Part shown: positions 14,045-29,394 of the stretch, piece by piece
Layout of the letters: every line of letters begins with the position of its first letter
Numbering within the stretch: the stretch's first letter is position 1
Source of the DNA: Rhopalosiphum padi
Lineage: Eukaryota > Arthropoda > Insecta > Hemiptera > Aphididae
Assembly (NCBI RefSeq): GCF_020882245.1
Contig: NC_083599.1
Coordinates: 42,930,748 to 42,994,747, forward strand
Direction of reading: 5' to 3'
Length of the DNA stretch: 64,000 nucleotides
Translations under genes and position numbers: made by a program
Notes under the pieces: model-generated
What the model was told of the DNA's origin: nothing
Databases searched by the model: none
What the model saw: the letters and a program-made list of their open reading frames with translations, nothing else

Positions 14045-17000
14045 CCTAGGAAACGCGAATGAAAATTGAAAATTTCGAAAAATGAAAATTCTCGTTTACG
14101 AAGTGTTTTACGGGAAAACCGAGAGAGATAGGACGAAAGTCGTGAGTCATAAAATTGATCCCCATAACCAGCTTCATAAGTTGTATGCTTTTGATTTTTC
14201 GAAAAACCGTTATTAAGGATTTTTAAACGTCGTACTTAGGTCGAACGATTTTTGAAAACCCAAAATTTGAAATAAACAATTTTTGGAAAAAACAAAAACT
14301 GATTCTGATTTAGAATTACATGTAGAACATTTTAACTTCTGTGATAAATTTGTCGTTGGACCACCAGGTGACCTAGGAAACGCGAATGAAAATTGAAAAT
14401 TTCGAAAAATGAAAATTCTCGTTTACGAAGTGTTTTACGGGAAAATCGAGAGAGATAGGACGACAGTCGTCAGACATAAAATTGATCCCCATAACCAGCT
14501 TCATAAGTTGTATGCTTTTGATTTTTCGAAAAACTGTTATTAAGGATTTTTAAACGTCGTACTTAGGTCGAACGATTTTTGAAAACCCAAAATTTGAAAT
14601 AACGAGTTTTTGGAAAAATGAAAAACTGTTTCTGGTTTGGAATTACATGTAGAACATTTTAACTTCTGTGATAAATTGTCGTTGGACCACCAGGTGACCT
14701 AGGAAACGCGAATTAAAATTGAAAATTTCGAAAAATGAAAATTCTCGTTTACGAAATGTTTTACGGGAAAACCGAGAGAGATAGGACGACAGTCGTGAGA
14801 CATAAAATTGATCCCCATAACCAGCTTCATAAGTTGTATGCTTTTGATTTTTCGAAAAACCGTTATTAAGGATTTTTAAACGTCGTACTTAGGTCGAACG
14901 ATTTTTGAAAACCCAAAATTTGAAATAAACAATTTTTGGAAAAAACAAAAACTGATTCTGATTTAGAATTACATGTAGAACATTTTAACTTCTGTGATAA
15001 ATTTGTCGTCGGACCACCAGGTGACCTAGGAAACGCGAATGAAAATTGAAAATTTCGAAAAATGAAAATTCTCGTTTACGAAGTGTTTTACGGGAAAACC
15101 GAGAGAGATAGGACGAAAGTCGTGAGTCATAAAATTGATCCCCATAACCAGCTTCATAAGTTGTATGCTTTTGATTTTTCGAAAAACCGTTATTAAGGAT
15201 TTTTAAACGTCGTACTTAGGTCGAACGATTTTTGAAAACCCAAAATTTGAAATAAACAATTTTTGGAAAAAACAAAAACTGATTCTGATTTAGAATTACA
15301 TGTAGAACATTTTAACTTCTGTGATAAATTTGTCGTTGGACCACCAGGTGACCTAGGAAACGCGAATGAAAATTGAAAATTTCGAAAAATGAAAATTCTC
15401 GTTTACGAAGTGTTTTACGGGAAAATCGAGAGAGATAGGACGACAGTCGTCAGACATAAAATTGATCCCCATAACCAGCTTCATAAGTTGTATGCTTTTG
15501 ATTTTTCGAAAAACTGTTATTAAGGATTTTTAAACGTCGTACTTAGGTCGAACGATTTTTGAAAACCCAAAATTTGAAATAACGAGTTTTTGGAAAAATG
15601 AAAAACTGTTTTTGGTTTGGAATTACATGTAGAACATTTTAACTTCTGTGATAAATTGTCGTTGGACCACCAGGTGACCTAGGAAACGCGAATGAAAATT
15701 GAAAATTTCGAAAAATGAAAATTCTCGTTTACGAAATGTTTTACGGGAAAACCGAGAGAGATAGGACGACAGTCGTGAGACATAAAATTGATCCCCATAA
15801 CCAGCTTCATAAGTTGTATGCTTTTGATTTTTCGAAAAACCGTTATTTAGGATTTTTAAACGTCGTACTTAGGTCGAACGATTTTTGAAAACCCAAAATT
15901 TGAAATAAACAATTTTTGGAAAAAACAAAAACTGATTCTGATTTAGAATTACATGTAGAACATTTTAACTTCTGTGATAAATTTGTCGTTGGACCACCAG
16001 GTGACCTAGGAAACGCGAATGAAAATTGAAAATTTCGAAAAATGAAAATTCTCGTTTACGAAGTGTTTTACGGGAAAATCGAGAGAGATAGGACGACAGT
16101 CGTCAGACATAAAATTGATCCCCATAACCAGCTTCATAAGTTGTATGCTTTTGATTTTTCGAAAAACTGTTATTAAGGATTTTTAAACGTCGTACTTGGG
16201 TCGAACGATTTTTGAAAACCCAAAATTTGAAATAACGAGTTTTTGGAAAAATGAAAAACTGTTTCTGGTTTGGAATTACATGTAGAACATTTTAACTTCT
16301 GTGATAAATTGTCGTTGGACCACCAGGTGACCTAGGAAACGCGAATGAAAATTGAAATTTTCGAAAAATGAAAATTCTCGTTTACGAAATGTTTTACGGG
16401 AAAACCGAGAGAGATAGGACGACAGTCGTGAGACATAAAATTGATCCCCATAACCAGCTTCATAAGTTGTATGCTTTTGATTTTTCGAAAAACCGTTATT
16501 AAGGATTTTTAAACGTCGTACTTAGGTCGAACGATTTTTGAAAACCCAAAATTTGAAATAAACAATTTTTGGAAAAAACAAAAACTGATTCTGATTTAGA
16601 ATTACATGTAGAACATTTTAACTTCTGTGATAAATTTGTCGTTGGACCACCAGGTGACCTAGGAAACGCGAATGAAAATTGAAAATTTCGAAAAATGAAA
16701 ATTCTCGTTTACGAAGTGTTTTACGGGAAAATCGAGAGAGATAGGACGACAGTCGTCAGACATAAAATTGATCCCCATAACCAGCTTCATAAGTTGTATG
16801 CTTTTGATTTTTCGAAAAACTGTTATTAAGGATTTTTAAACGTCGTACTTGGGTCGAACGATTTTTGAAAACCCAAAATTTGAAATAACGAGTTTTTGGA
16901 AAAATGAAAAACTGTTTCTGGTTTGGAATTACATGTAAAACATTTTAACTTCTGTGATAAATTGTCGTTGGACCACCAGGTGACCTAGGAAACGCGAATG

Positions 17001-20000
17001 AAAATTGAAATTTTCGAAAAATGAAAATTCTCGTTTACGAAATGTTTTACGGGAAAACCGAGAGAGATAGGACGACAGTCGTGAGACATAAAATTGATCC
17101 CCATAACCAGCTTCATAAGTTGTATGCTTTTGATTTTTCGAAAAACCGTTATTAAGGATTTTTAAACGTCGTACTTAGGTCGAACGATTTTTGAAAACCC
17201 AAAATTTGAAATAAACAATTTTTGGAAAAAACAAAAACTGATTCTGATTTAGAATTACATGTAGAACATTTTAACTTCTGTGATAAATTTGTCGTTGGAC
17301 CACCAGGTGACCTAGGAAACGCGAATGAAAATTGAAAATTTCGAAAAATGAAAATTATCGTTTACGAAATGTTTTACGGGAAAACCGAGAGAGATAGGAC
17401 GACAGTCGTGAGACATAAAATTGATCCCCATAACCAGCTTCATAAGTTGTATGCTTTTGATTTTTCGAAAAACCGTTATTAAGGATTTTTAAACGTCGTA
17501 CTTAGGTCGAACGATTTTTGAAAACCCAAAATTTGAAATAAACAATTTTTGGAAAAAACAAAAACTGATTCTGATTTAGAATTACATGTAGAACATTTTA
17601 ACTTCTGTGATAAATTTGTCGTCGGACCACCAGGTGACCTAGGAAACGCGAATGAAAATTGAAAATTTCGAAAAATGAAAATTCTCGTTTACGAAGTGTT
17701 TTACGGGAAAATCGAGAGAGATAGGACGACAGTCGTCAGACATAAAATTGATCCCCATAACCAGCTTCATAAGTTGTATGCTTTTGATTTTTCGAAAAAC
17801 TGTTATTAAGGATTTTTAAACGTCGTACTTAGGTCGAACGATTTTTGAAAACCCAAAATTTGAAATAACGAGTTTTTGGAAAAATGAAAAACTGTTTCTG
17901 GTTTGGAATTACATGTAGAACATTTTAACTTCTTTGATAAATTGTCGTTGGACCACCAGGTGACCTAGGAAACGCGAATGAAAATTGAAATTTTCGAAAA
18001 ATGAAAATTCTCGTTTACGAAATGTTTTACGGGAAAACCGAGAGAGATAGGACGACAGTCGTGAGACATAAAATTGATCCCCATAACCAGCTTCATAAGT
18101 TGTATGCTTTTGATTTTTCGAAAAACCGTTATTAAGGATTTTTAAACGTCGTACTTAGGTCGAACGATTTTTGAAAACCCAAAATTTGAAATAAACAATT
18201 TTTGGAAAAAACAAAAACTGATTCTGATTTAGAATTACATGTAGAACATTTTAACTTCTGTGATAAATTTGTCGTTGGACCACCAGGTGACCTAGGAAAC
18301 GCGAATGAAAATTGAAAATTTCGAAAAATGAAAATTCTCGTTTACGAAGTGTTTTACGGGAAAATCGAGAGAGATAGGACGACAGTCGTCAGACATAAAA
18401 TTGATCCCCATAACCAGCTTCATAAGTTGTATGCTTTTGATTTTTCGAAAAACCGTTATTAAGGATTTTTAAACGTCGTACTTAGGTCGAACGATTTTTG
18501 AAAACCCAAAATTTGAAATAAACAATTTTTGGAAAAAACAAAAACTGATTCTGATTTAGAATTACATGTAGAACATTTTAACTTCTGTGATAAATTTGTC
18601 GTTGGACCACCAGGTGACCTAGGAAATGCGAATGAAAATTGAAAATTTCGAAAAATGAAAATTCTCGTTTACGAAGTGTTTTACGGGAAAATCGAGAGAG
18701 ATAGGACGACAGTCGTCAGACATAAAATTGATCCCCATAACCAGCTTCATAAGTTGTATGCTTTTGATTTTTCGAAAAACCGTTATTAAGGATTTTTAAA
18801 CGTCGTACTTAGGTCGAACGATTTTTGAAAACCCAAAATTTGAAATAAACAATTTTTGGAAAAAACAAAAACTGATTCTGATTTAGAATTACATGTAGAA
18901 CATTTTAACTTCTGTGATAAATTTGTCGTTGGACCACCAGGTGACCTAGGAAACGCGAATGAAAATTGAAAATTTCGAAAAATGAAAATTCTCGTTTACG
19001 AAGTGTTTTACGGGAAAATCGAGAGAGATAGGACGACAGTCGTGAGACATAAAATTGATTCCCATAACCAGCTTCATAAGTTGTATGCTTTTGATTTTTC
19101 GAAAAACCGTTATTAAGGATTTTTAAACGTCGTACTTAGGTCGAACGATTTTTGAAAACCCAAAATTTGAAATAAACAATTTTTGGAAAAAACAAAAACT
19201 GATTCTGATTTAGAATTACATGTAGAACATTTTAACTTCTGTGATAAATTTGTCGTTGGACCACCAGGTGACCTAGGAAACGCGAATGAAAATTGAAAAT
19301 TTCGAAAAATGAAAATTCTCGTTTACGAAGTGTTTTACGGGAAAATCGAGAGAGATAGGACGACAGTCGTCAGACATAAAATTGATCCCCATAACCAGCT
19401 TCATAAGTTGTATGCTTTTGATTTTTCGAAAAACTGTTATTAAGGATTTTTAAACGTCGTACTTAGGTCGAACGATTTTTGAAAACCCAAAATTTGAAAT
19501 AACGAGTTTTTGGAAAAATGAAAAACTGTTTCTGGTTTGGAATTACGTGTAGAACATTTTAACTTCTGTGATAAATTGTCGTTGGACCACCAGGTGACCT
19601 AGGAAACGCGAATGAAAATTGAAAATTTCGAAAAATGAAAATTCTCGTTTACGAAATGTTTTACGGGAAAACCGAGAGAGATAGGACGACAGTCGTGAGA
19701 CATAAAATTGATCCCCATAACCAGCTTCATAAGTTGTATGCTTTTGATTTTTCGAAAAACCGTTATTAAGGATTTTTAAACGTCGTACTTAGGTCGAACG
19801 ATTTTTGAAAACCCAAAATTTGAAATAAACAATTTTTGGAAAAAACAAAAACTGATTCTGATTTAGAATTACATGTAGAACATTTTAACTTCTGTGATAA
19901 ATTTGTCGTTGGACCACCAGGTGACCTAGGAAACGCGAATGAAAATTGAAAATTTCGAAAAATGAAAATTCTCGTTTACGAAGTGTTTTACGGGAAAATC

Positions 20001-23000
20001 GAGAGAGATAGGACGACAGTCGTCAGACATAAAATTGATCCCCATAACCAGCTTCATAAGTTGTATGCTTTTGATTTTTCGAAAAACCGTTATTAAGGAT
20101 TTTTAAACGTCGTACTTAGGTCGAACGATTTTTGAAAACCCAAAATTTGAAATAAACAATTTTTGGAAAAAACAAAAACTGATTCTGATTTAGAATTACA
20201 TGTAGAACATTTTAACTTCTGTGATAAATTTGTCGTTGGACCACCAGGTGACCTAGGAAATGCGAATGAAAATTGAAAATTTCGAAAAATGAAAATTCTC
20301 GTTTACGAAGTGTTTTACGGGAAAATCGAGAGAGATAGGACGACAGTCGTCAGACATAAAATTGATCCCCATAACCAGCTTCATAAGTTGTATGCTTTTG
20401 ATTTTTCGAAAAACCGTTATTAAGGATTTTTAAACGTCGTACTTAGGTCGAACGATTTTTGAAAACCCAAAATTTGAAATAAACAATTTTTGGAAAAAAC
20501 AAAAACTGATTCTGATTTAGAATTACATGTAGAACATTTTAACTTCTGTGATAAATTTGTCGTTGGACCACCAGGTGACCTAGGAAACGCGAATGAAAAT
20601 TGAAAATTTCGAAAAATGAAAATTCTCGTTTACGAAGTGTTTTACGGGAAAATCGAGAGAGATAGGACGACAGTCGTGAGACATAAAATTGATTCCCATA
20701 ACCAGCTTCATAAGTTGTATGCTTTTGATTTTTCGAAAAACCGTTATTAAGGATTTTTAAACGTCGTACTTAGGTCGAACGATTTTTGAAAACCCAAAAT
20801 TTGAAATAAACAATTTTTGGAAAAAACAAAAACTGATTCTGATTTAGAATTACATGTAGAACATTTTAACTTCTGTGATAAATTTGTCGTTGGACCACCA
20901 GGTGACCTAGGAAACGCGAATGAAAATTGAAAATTTCGAAAAATGAAAATTCTCGTTTACGAAGTGTTTTACGGGAAAATCGAGAGAGATAGGACGACAG
21001 TCGTCAGACATAAAATTGATCCCCATAACCAGCTTCATAAGTTGTATGCTTTTGATTTTTCGAAAAACTGTTATTAAGGATTTTTAAACGTCGTACTTAG
21101 GTCGAACGATTTTTGAAAACCCAAAATTTGAAATAACGAGTTTTTGGAAAAATGAAAAACTGTTTCTGGTTTGGAATTACGTGTAGAACATTTTAACTTC
21201 TGTGATAAATTGTCGTTGGACCACCAGGTGACCTAGGAAACGCGAATGAAAATTGAAAATTTCGAAAAATGAAAATTCTCGTTTACGAAATGTTTTACGG
21301 GAAAACCGAGAGAGATAGGACGACAGTCGTGAGACATAAAATTGATCCCCATAACCAGCTTCATAAGTTGTATGCTTTTGATTTTTCGAAAAACCGTTAT
21401 TAAGGATTTTTAAACGTCGTACTTAGGTCGAACGATTTTTGAAAACCCAAAATTTGAAATAAACAATTTTTGGAAAAAACAAAAACTGATTCTGATTTAG
21501 AATTACATGTAGAACATTTTAACTTCTGTGATAAATTTGTCGTTGGACCACCAGGTGACCTAGGAAATGCGAATGAAAATTGAAAATTTCGAAAAATGAA
21601 AATTCTCGTTTACGAAGTGTTTTACGGGAAAATCGAGAGAGATAGGACGACAGTCGTCAGACATAAAATTGATCCCCATAACCAGCTTCATAAGTTGTAT
21701 GCTTTTGATTTTTCGAAAAACTGTTATTAAGGATTTTTAAACGTCGTACTTAGGTCGAACGATTTTTGAAAACCCAAAATTTGAAATAACGAGTTTTTGG
21801 AAAAATGAAAAACTGTTTCTGGTTTGGAATTACATGTAGAACATTTTAACTTCTGTGATAAATTGTCGTTGGACCACCAGGTGACCTAGGAAACGCGAAT
21901 GAAAATTGAAAATTTCGAAAAATGAAAATTCTCGTTTACGAAATGTTTTACGGGAAAACCGAGAGAGATAGGACGACAGTCGTGAGACATAAAATTGATC
22001 CCCATAACCAGCTTCATAAGTTGTATGCTTTTGATTTTTCGAAAAACCGTTATTAAGGATTTTTAAACGTCGTACTTAAGTCGAACGATTTTTGAAAACC
22101 CAAAATTTGAAATAACGAGTTTTTGGAAAAATGAAAAACTGTTTCTGGTTTGGAATTACATGTAGAACATTTTAACTTCTGTGATAAATTGTCGTTGGAC
22201 CACCAGGTGACCTAGGAAACGCGAATGAAAATTGAAAATTTCGAAAAATGAAAATTCTCGTTTACGAAATGTTTTACGGGAAAACCGAGAGAGATAGGAC
22301 GACAGTCGTGAGACATAAAATTGATCCCCATAACCAGCTTCATAAGTTGTATGCTTTTGATTTTTCGAAAAACCGTTATTAAGGATTTTTAAACGTCGTA
22401 CTTAGGTCGAACGATTTTTGAAAACCCAAAATTTGAAATAAACAATTTTTGGAAAAAACAAAAACTGATTCTGATTTAGAATTACATGTAGAACATTTTA
22501 ACTTCTGTGATAAATTTGTCGTTGGACCACCAGGTGACCTAGGAAACGCGAATGAAAATTGAAAATTTCGAAAAATGAAAATTCTCGTTTACGAAGTGTT
22601 TTACGGGAAAATCGAGAGAGATAGGACGACAGTCGTCAGACATAAAATTGATCCCCATAACCAGCTTCATAAGTTGTATGCTTTTGATTTTTCGAAAAAC
22701 CGTTATTAAGGATTTTTAAACGTCGTACTTAGGTCGAACGATTTTTGAAAACCCAAAATTTGAAATAACGAGTTTTAGGAAAAATGAAAAACTGATTCTG
22801 ATTTAGAATTACATTTAGAACATTTTAACTTCTGTGATAAATTTGTCGTTGGACCACCAGGTGACCTAGGAAACGCGAATGAAAATTGAAAATTTCGAAA
22901 AATGAAAATTCTCGTTTACGAAGTGTTTTACGGGAAAATCGAGAGAGATAGGACGACAGTCGTCAGACATAAAATTGATCCCCATAATCAGCTTCATAAG

Positions 23001-23440
23001 TTGTATGCTTTTGATTTTTCGAAAAACTGTTATTAAGGATTTTTAAACGTCGTACTTAGGTCGAACGATTTTTGAAAACCCAAAATTTGAAATAACGAGT
23101 TTTTGGAAAAATGAAAAACTGTTTCTGGTTTGGAATTACATGTAGAACATTTTAACTTCTGTGATAAATTGTCGTTGGACCACCAGGTGACCTAGGAAAC
23201 GCGAATGAAAATTGAAAATTTCGAAAAATGAAAATTCTCGTTTACGAAATGTTTTACGGGAAAACCGAGAGAGATAGGACGACAGTCGTGAGACATAAAA
23301 TTGATCCCCATAACCAGCTTCATAAGTTGTATGCTTTTGATTTTTCGAAAAACCGTTATTAAGGATTTTTAAACGTCGTACTTAGGTCGAACGATTTTTG
23401 AAAACCCAAAATTTGAAATAAACAATTTTTGGAAAAAACA
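14045..23440 (+). repeat. Second copy of the first ~7.8 kb of the window, with one internal expansion
   Basis: Position 14045 restarts the sequence seen at 1. At an offset of 14044 bp (43 monomers) I matched the GCGAATTAAAATTG variant (654 and 14698), TTATTTAGG (1800 and 15843), CTTGGGTCG (2151 and 16195), CTTCTTTGAT (3890 and 17934), AGGAAATGCG (4579 and 18623) and TTACGTGTAG (5503 and 19547). After 5880/19924 the offset becomes 15678 bp because an extra 5-monomer block is present. The match then continues through CTTAAGTCG (6397 and 22075) and CATAATCAG, ending near 7760/23440. A few single-base differences, such as GTCTTGAG at 3363 against GTCGTGAG, show the copies are not identical. Confidence 0.85.
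18291..21558 (+). repeat. Tandem duplication of a 5-monomer block (1634 bp)
   Basis: Copies at 18291-19924 and 19925-21558 share AGGAAATGCG, GATTCCCATAACC together with GTCGTGAG, and TTACGTGTAG at a constant 1634-bp offset. The corresponding stretch near the left edge (4247-5880) occurs only once, so this duplication came after the 14-kb one. Confidence 0.85.
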
Positions 23441-25476
23441 AAAACTGATTCTGATTTAGAATTACATGTAGAACATTTTAACTTCTGTGATAAATTTGTC
23501 GTTGGACCACCAGGTGACCTAGGAAATGCGAATGAAAATTGAAAATTTCGAAAAATGAAAATTCTCGTTTACGAAGTGTTTTACGGGAAAATCGAGAGAG
23601 ATAGGACGACAGTCGTCAGACATAAAATTGATCCCCATAACCAGCTTCATAAGTTGTATGCTTTTGATTTTTCGAAAAACTGTTATTAAGGATTTTTAAA
23701 CGTCGTACTTAGGTCGAACGATTTTTGAAAACCCAAAATTTGAAATAACGAGTTTTTGGAAAAATGAAAAACTGTTTCTGGTTTGGAATTACATGTAGAA
23801 CATTTTAACTTCTGTGATAAATTGTCGTTGGACCACCAGGTGACCTAGGAAACGCGAATGAAAATTGAAAATTTCGAAAAATGAAAATTCTCGTTTACGA
23901 AATGTTTTACGGGAAAACCGAGAGAGATAGGACGACAGTCGTGAGACATAAAATTGATCCCCATAACCAGCTTCATAAGTTGTATGCTTTTGATTTTTCG
24001 AAAAACCGTTATTAAGGATTTTTAAACGTCGTACTTAAGTCGAACGATTTTTGAAAACCCAAAATTTGAAATAACGAGTTTTTGGAAAAATGAAAAACTG
24101 TTTCTGGTTTGGAATTACATGTAGAACATTTTAACTTCTGTGATAAATTGTCGTTGGACCACCAGGTGACCTAGGAAACGCGAATGAAAATTGAAAATTT
24201 CGAAAAATGAAAATTCTCGTTTACGAAATGTTTTACGGGAAAACCGAGAGAGATAGGACGACAGTCGTGAGACATAAAATTGATCCCCATAACCAGCTTC
24301 ATAAGTTGTATGCTTTTGATTTTTCGAAAAACCGTTATTAAGGATTTTTAAACGTCGTACTTAGGTCGAACGATTTTTGAAAACCCAAAATTTGAAATAA
24401 ACAATTTTTGGAAAAAACAAAAACTGATTCTGATTTAGAATTACATGTAGAACATTTTAACTTCTGTGATAAATTTGTCGTTGGACCACCAGGTGACCTA
24501 GGAAACGCGAATGAAAATTGAAAATTTCGAAAAATGAAAATTCTCGTTTACGAAGTGTTTTACGGGAAAATCGAGAGAGATAGGACGACAGTCGTCAGAC
24601 ATAAAATTGATCCCCATAACCAGCTTCATAAGTTGTATGCTTTTGATTTTTCGAAAAACCGTTATTAAGGATTTTTAAACGTCGTACTTAGGTCGAACGA
24701 TTTTTGAAAACCCAAAATTTGAAATAACGAGTTTTAGGAAAAATGAAAAACTGATTCTGATTTAGAATTACATTTAGAACATTTTAACTTCTGTGATAAA
24801 TTTGTCGTTGGACCACCAGGTGACCTAGGAAACGCGAATGAAAATTGAAAATTTCGAAAAATGAAAATTCTCGTTTACGAAGTGTTTTACGGGAAAATCG
24901 AGAGAGATAGGACGACAGTCGTCAGACATAAAATTGATCCCCATAATCAGCTTCATAAGTTGTATGCTTTTGATTTTTCGAAAAACTGTTATTAAGGATT
25001 TTTAAACGTCGTACTTAGGTCGAACGATTTTTGAAAACCCAAAATTTGAAATAACGAGTTTTTGGAAAAATGAAAAACTGTTTCTGGTTTGGAATTACAT
25101 GTAGAACATTTTAACTTCTGTGATAAATTGTCGTTGGACCACCAGGTGACCTAGGAAACGCGAATGAAAATTGAAAATTTCGAAAAATGAAAATTCTCGT
25201 TTACGAAATGTTTTACGGGAAAACCGAGAGAGATAGGACGACAGTCGTGAGACATAAAATTGATCCCCATAACCAGCTTCATAAGTTGTATGCTTTTGAT
25301 TTTTCGAAAAACCGTTATTAAGGATTTTTAAACGTCGTACTTAGGTCGAACGATTTTTGAAAACCCAAAATTTGAAATAAACAATTTTTGGAAAAAACAA
25401 AAACTGATTCTGATTTAGAATTACATGTAGAACATTTTAACTTCTGTGATAAATTTGTCGTTGGACCACCAGGTGA
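21559..25476 (+). repeat. Tandem duplication of a 6-monomer block (1959 bp)
   Basis: Copies at 21559-23517 and 23518-25476 share AGGAAATGCG at their start, CTTAAGTCG (22075 and 24034), TTTTAGGAAAAATG with ACATTTAGAAC, and CATAATCAG, all offset by 1959 bp. Confidence 0.85.
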
Positions 25477-27437
25477 CCTAGGAAAGGCGAATGAAAATTG
25501 AAAATTTCGAAAAATGAAAATTCTCGTTTACGAAATGTTTTACGGGAAAACCGAGAGAGATAGGACGACAGTCGTAAGACATAAAATTGATCCCCATAAC
25601 CAGCTTCATAAGTTGTATGCTTTTGATTTTTCGAAAAACTGTTATTAAGGATTTTTAAACGTCGTACTTAGGTCGAACGATTTTTGAAAACCCAAAATTT
25701 GAAATAACGAGTTTTTGGAAAAATGAAAAACTGTTTCTGGTTTGGAATTACATGTAGAACATTTTAACTTCTGTGATAAATTGTCGTTGGACCACCAGGT
25801 GACCTAGGAAACGCGAATGAAAATTGAAAATTTCGAAAAATGAAAATTCTCGTTTACGAAATGTTTTACGGGAAAACCGAGAGAGATAGGACGACAGTCG
25901 TGAGACATAAAATTGATCCCCATAACCAGCTTCATAAGTTGTATGCTTTTGATTTTTCGAAAAACCGTTATTAAGGATTTTTAAACGTCGTACTTAGGTC
26001 AAACGATTTTTGAAAACCCAAAATTTGAAATAAACAATTTTTGGAAAAAACAAAAACTGATTCTGATTTAGAATTACATGTAGAACATTTTAACTTCTGT
26101 GATAAATTTGTCGTTGGACCACCAGGTGACCTAGGAAAGGCGAATGAAAATTGAAAATTTCGAAAAATGAAAATTCTCGTTTACGAAATGTTTTACGGGA
26201 AAACCGAGAGAGATAGGACGACAGTCGTAAGACATAAAATTGATCCCCATAACCAGCTTCATAAGTTGTATGCTTTTGATTTTTCGAAAAACTGTTATTA
26301 AGGATTTTTAAACGTCGTACTTAGGTCGAACGATTTTTGAAAACCCAAAATTTGAAATAACGAGTTTTTGGAAAAATGAAAAAACTGTTTCTGGTTTGGA
26401 ATTACATGTAGAACATTTTAACTTCTGTGATAAATTGTCGTTGGACCACCAGGTGACCTAGGAAACGCGAATGAAAATTGAAAATTTCGAAAAATGAAAA
26501 TTCTCGTTTACGAAATGTTTTACGGGAAAACCGAGAGAGATAGGACGACAGTCGTGAGACATAAAATTGATCCCCATAACCAGCTTCATAAGTTGTATGC
26601 TTTTGATTTTTCGAAAAACCGTTATTAAGGATTTTTAAACGTCGTACTTAGGTCGAACGATTTTTGAAAACCCAAAATTTGAAATAAACAATTTTTGGAA
26701 AAAACAAAAAACTGATTCTGATTTAGAATTACATGTAGAACATTTTAACTTCTGTGATAAATTTGTCGTTGGACCACCAGGTGACCTAGGAAACGCGAAT
26801 GAAAATTGAAAATTTCGAAAAATGAAAATTCTCGTTTACGAAATGTTTTACGGGAAAACCGAGAGAGATAGGACGACAGTCGTAAGACATAAAATTGATC
26901 CCCATAACCAGCTTCATAAGTTGTATGCTTTTGATTTTTCGAAAAACCGTTATTAAGGATTTTTAAACGTCGTACTTAGGTCGAACGATTTTTGAAAACC
27001 CAAAATTTGAAATAAACAATTTTTGGAAAAAACAAAAACTGATTCTGATTTAGAATAACATGTAGAACATTTTAACTTCTGTGATAAATTTGTCGTTGGA
27101 CCACCAGGTGACCTAGGAAACGCGAATGAAAATTGAAAATTTCGAAAAATGAAAATTCTCGTTTACGAAATGTTTTACGGGAAAACCGAGAGAGATAGGA
27201 CGAAAGTCGTGAGACATAACATTGATCCCCATAACCAGCTTCATAAGTTTAATGCTTTTGATTTTTCGAAAAACCGTTATTAAGGATTTTTAAACGTCGT
27301 ACTTAGGTCGAACGATTTTTGAAAACCCAAAATTTGAAATAACGAGTTTTTGGAAAAAACAAAAACTGATTCTGATTTAGAATTACATGTAGAACATTTT
27401 ATCTTCTGTGATAAATTGTCGTTGGACCACCAGGTGA

Positions 27438-29394
27438 CCTAGGAAACGCGAATGAAAATTGAAAATTTCGAAAAATGAAAATTCTCGTTTACGAAATGTT
27501 TTACGGGAAAACCGAGAGAGATAGGACGAAAGTCGTGAGACATAACATTGATCCCCATAACCAGCTTCATAAGTTTAATGCTTTTGATTTTTCGAAAAAC
27601 CGTTATTAAGGATTTTTAAACGTCGTACTTAGGTCGAACGATTTTTAAAAACCCAAAATTTGAAATAACGAGTTTTTGGAAAAAACAAAAACTGATTCTG
27701 ATTAAGAATTACATGTAGAACATTTTAACTTCTGTGATAAATTGTCGTTGGACCACCAGGTGACCTAGGAAACGCGAATGAAAATTGAAAATTTCGAAAA
27801 ATGAAAATTCTCGTTTACGAAATGTTTTACGGGAAAACCGAGAGAGATAGGACGACAGTCGTCAGACATAAAATTGATCCCCATAACCAGCTTCATAAGT
27901 TGTATGCTTTTGATTTTTCGAAAAACTGTTATTAAGGATTTTTAAACGTCGTACTTAGGTCGAACGATTTTTGAAAACCCAAAATTTGAAATAACGAGTT
28001 TTTTGAAGAATGAAAAACTGTTTCTGGTTTGGAATTACATGTAGAACATTTTAACTTCTGTGATAAATTGTCGTTGGACCACCAGGTGACCTAGGAAACG
28101 CGAATGAAAATTGAAAATTTCGAAAAATGAAAATTCTCGTTTACGAAATGTTTTACGGGAAAACCGAGAGAGATAGGACGACAGTCGTAAGACATAAAAT
28201 TGATCCCCATAACCAGCTTCATAAGTTGTATGCTTTTGATTTTTCGAAAAACCGTTATTAAGGATTTTTAAACGTCGTACTTAGTTCGAACGATTTTTGA
28301 AAACCCAAAATTTGAAATAAACAATTTTTGGAAAAAACAAAAACTGATTCTGATTTAGAATTACATGTAGAACATTTTATCTTCTGTGATAAATTGTCGT
28401 TGGACCACCAGGTGACCTAGGAAACGCGAATGAAAATTGAAAATTTCGAAAAATGAAAATTCTCGTTTACGAAATGTTTTACGGGAAAACCGAGAGAGAT
28501 AGGACGAAAGTCGTGAGACATAACATTGATCCCCATAACCAGCTTCATAAGTTTAATGCTTTTGATTTTTCGAAAAACCGTTATTAAGGATTTTTAAACG
28601 TCGTACTTAGGTCGAACGATTTTTAAAAACCCAAAATTTGAAATAACGAGTTTTTGGAAAAAACAAAAACTGATTCTGATTAAGAATTACATGTAGAACA
28701 TTTTAACTTCTGTGATAAATTGTCGTTGGACCACCAGGTGACCTAGGAAACGCGAATGAAAATTGAAAATTTCGAAAAATGAAAATTCTCGTTTACGAAA
28801 TGTTTTACGGGAAAACCGAGAGAGATAGGACGACAGTCGTCAGACATAAAATTGATCCCCATAACCAGCTTCATAAGTTGTATGCTTTTGATTTTTCGAA
28901 AAACTGTTATTAAGGATTTTTAAACGTCGTACTTAGGTCGAACGATTTTTGAAAACCCAAAATTTGAAATAACGAGTTTTTTGAAGAATGAAAAACTGTT
29001 TCTGGTTTGGAATTACATGTAGAACATTTTAACTTCTGTGATAAATTGTCGTTGGACCACCAGGTGACCTAGGAAACGCGAATGAAAATTGAAAATTTCG
29101 AAAAATGAAAATTCTCGTTTACGAAATGTTTTACGGGAAAACCGAGAGAGATAGGACGACAGTCGTAAGACATAAAATTGATCCCCATAACCAGCTTCAT
29201 AAGTTGTATGCTTTTGATTTTTCGAAAAACCGTTATTAAGGATTTTTAAACGTCGTACTTAGGTCGAACGATTTTTGAAAACCCAAAATTTGAAATAAAC
29301 AATTTTTGGAAAAAACAAAAACTGATTCTGATTTAGAATTACATGTAGAACATTTTAACTTCTGTGATAAATTTGTCGTTGGACCACCAGGTGA
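27438..29394 (+). repeat. Tandem duplication of a 3-monomer block (978 bp)
   Basis: Copies at 27438-28415 and 28416-29394 share ATTAAGAATT (27701 and 28679), TTTTTAAAAACCC and TTTTTTGAAGAATG (27998 and 28976). The third monomer differs between copies (TTAGTTCGAAC with TTATCTTCTG against TTAGGTCGAAC with TTAACTTCTG), which suggests a later exchange. Confidence 0.75.
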
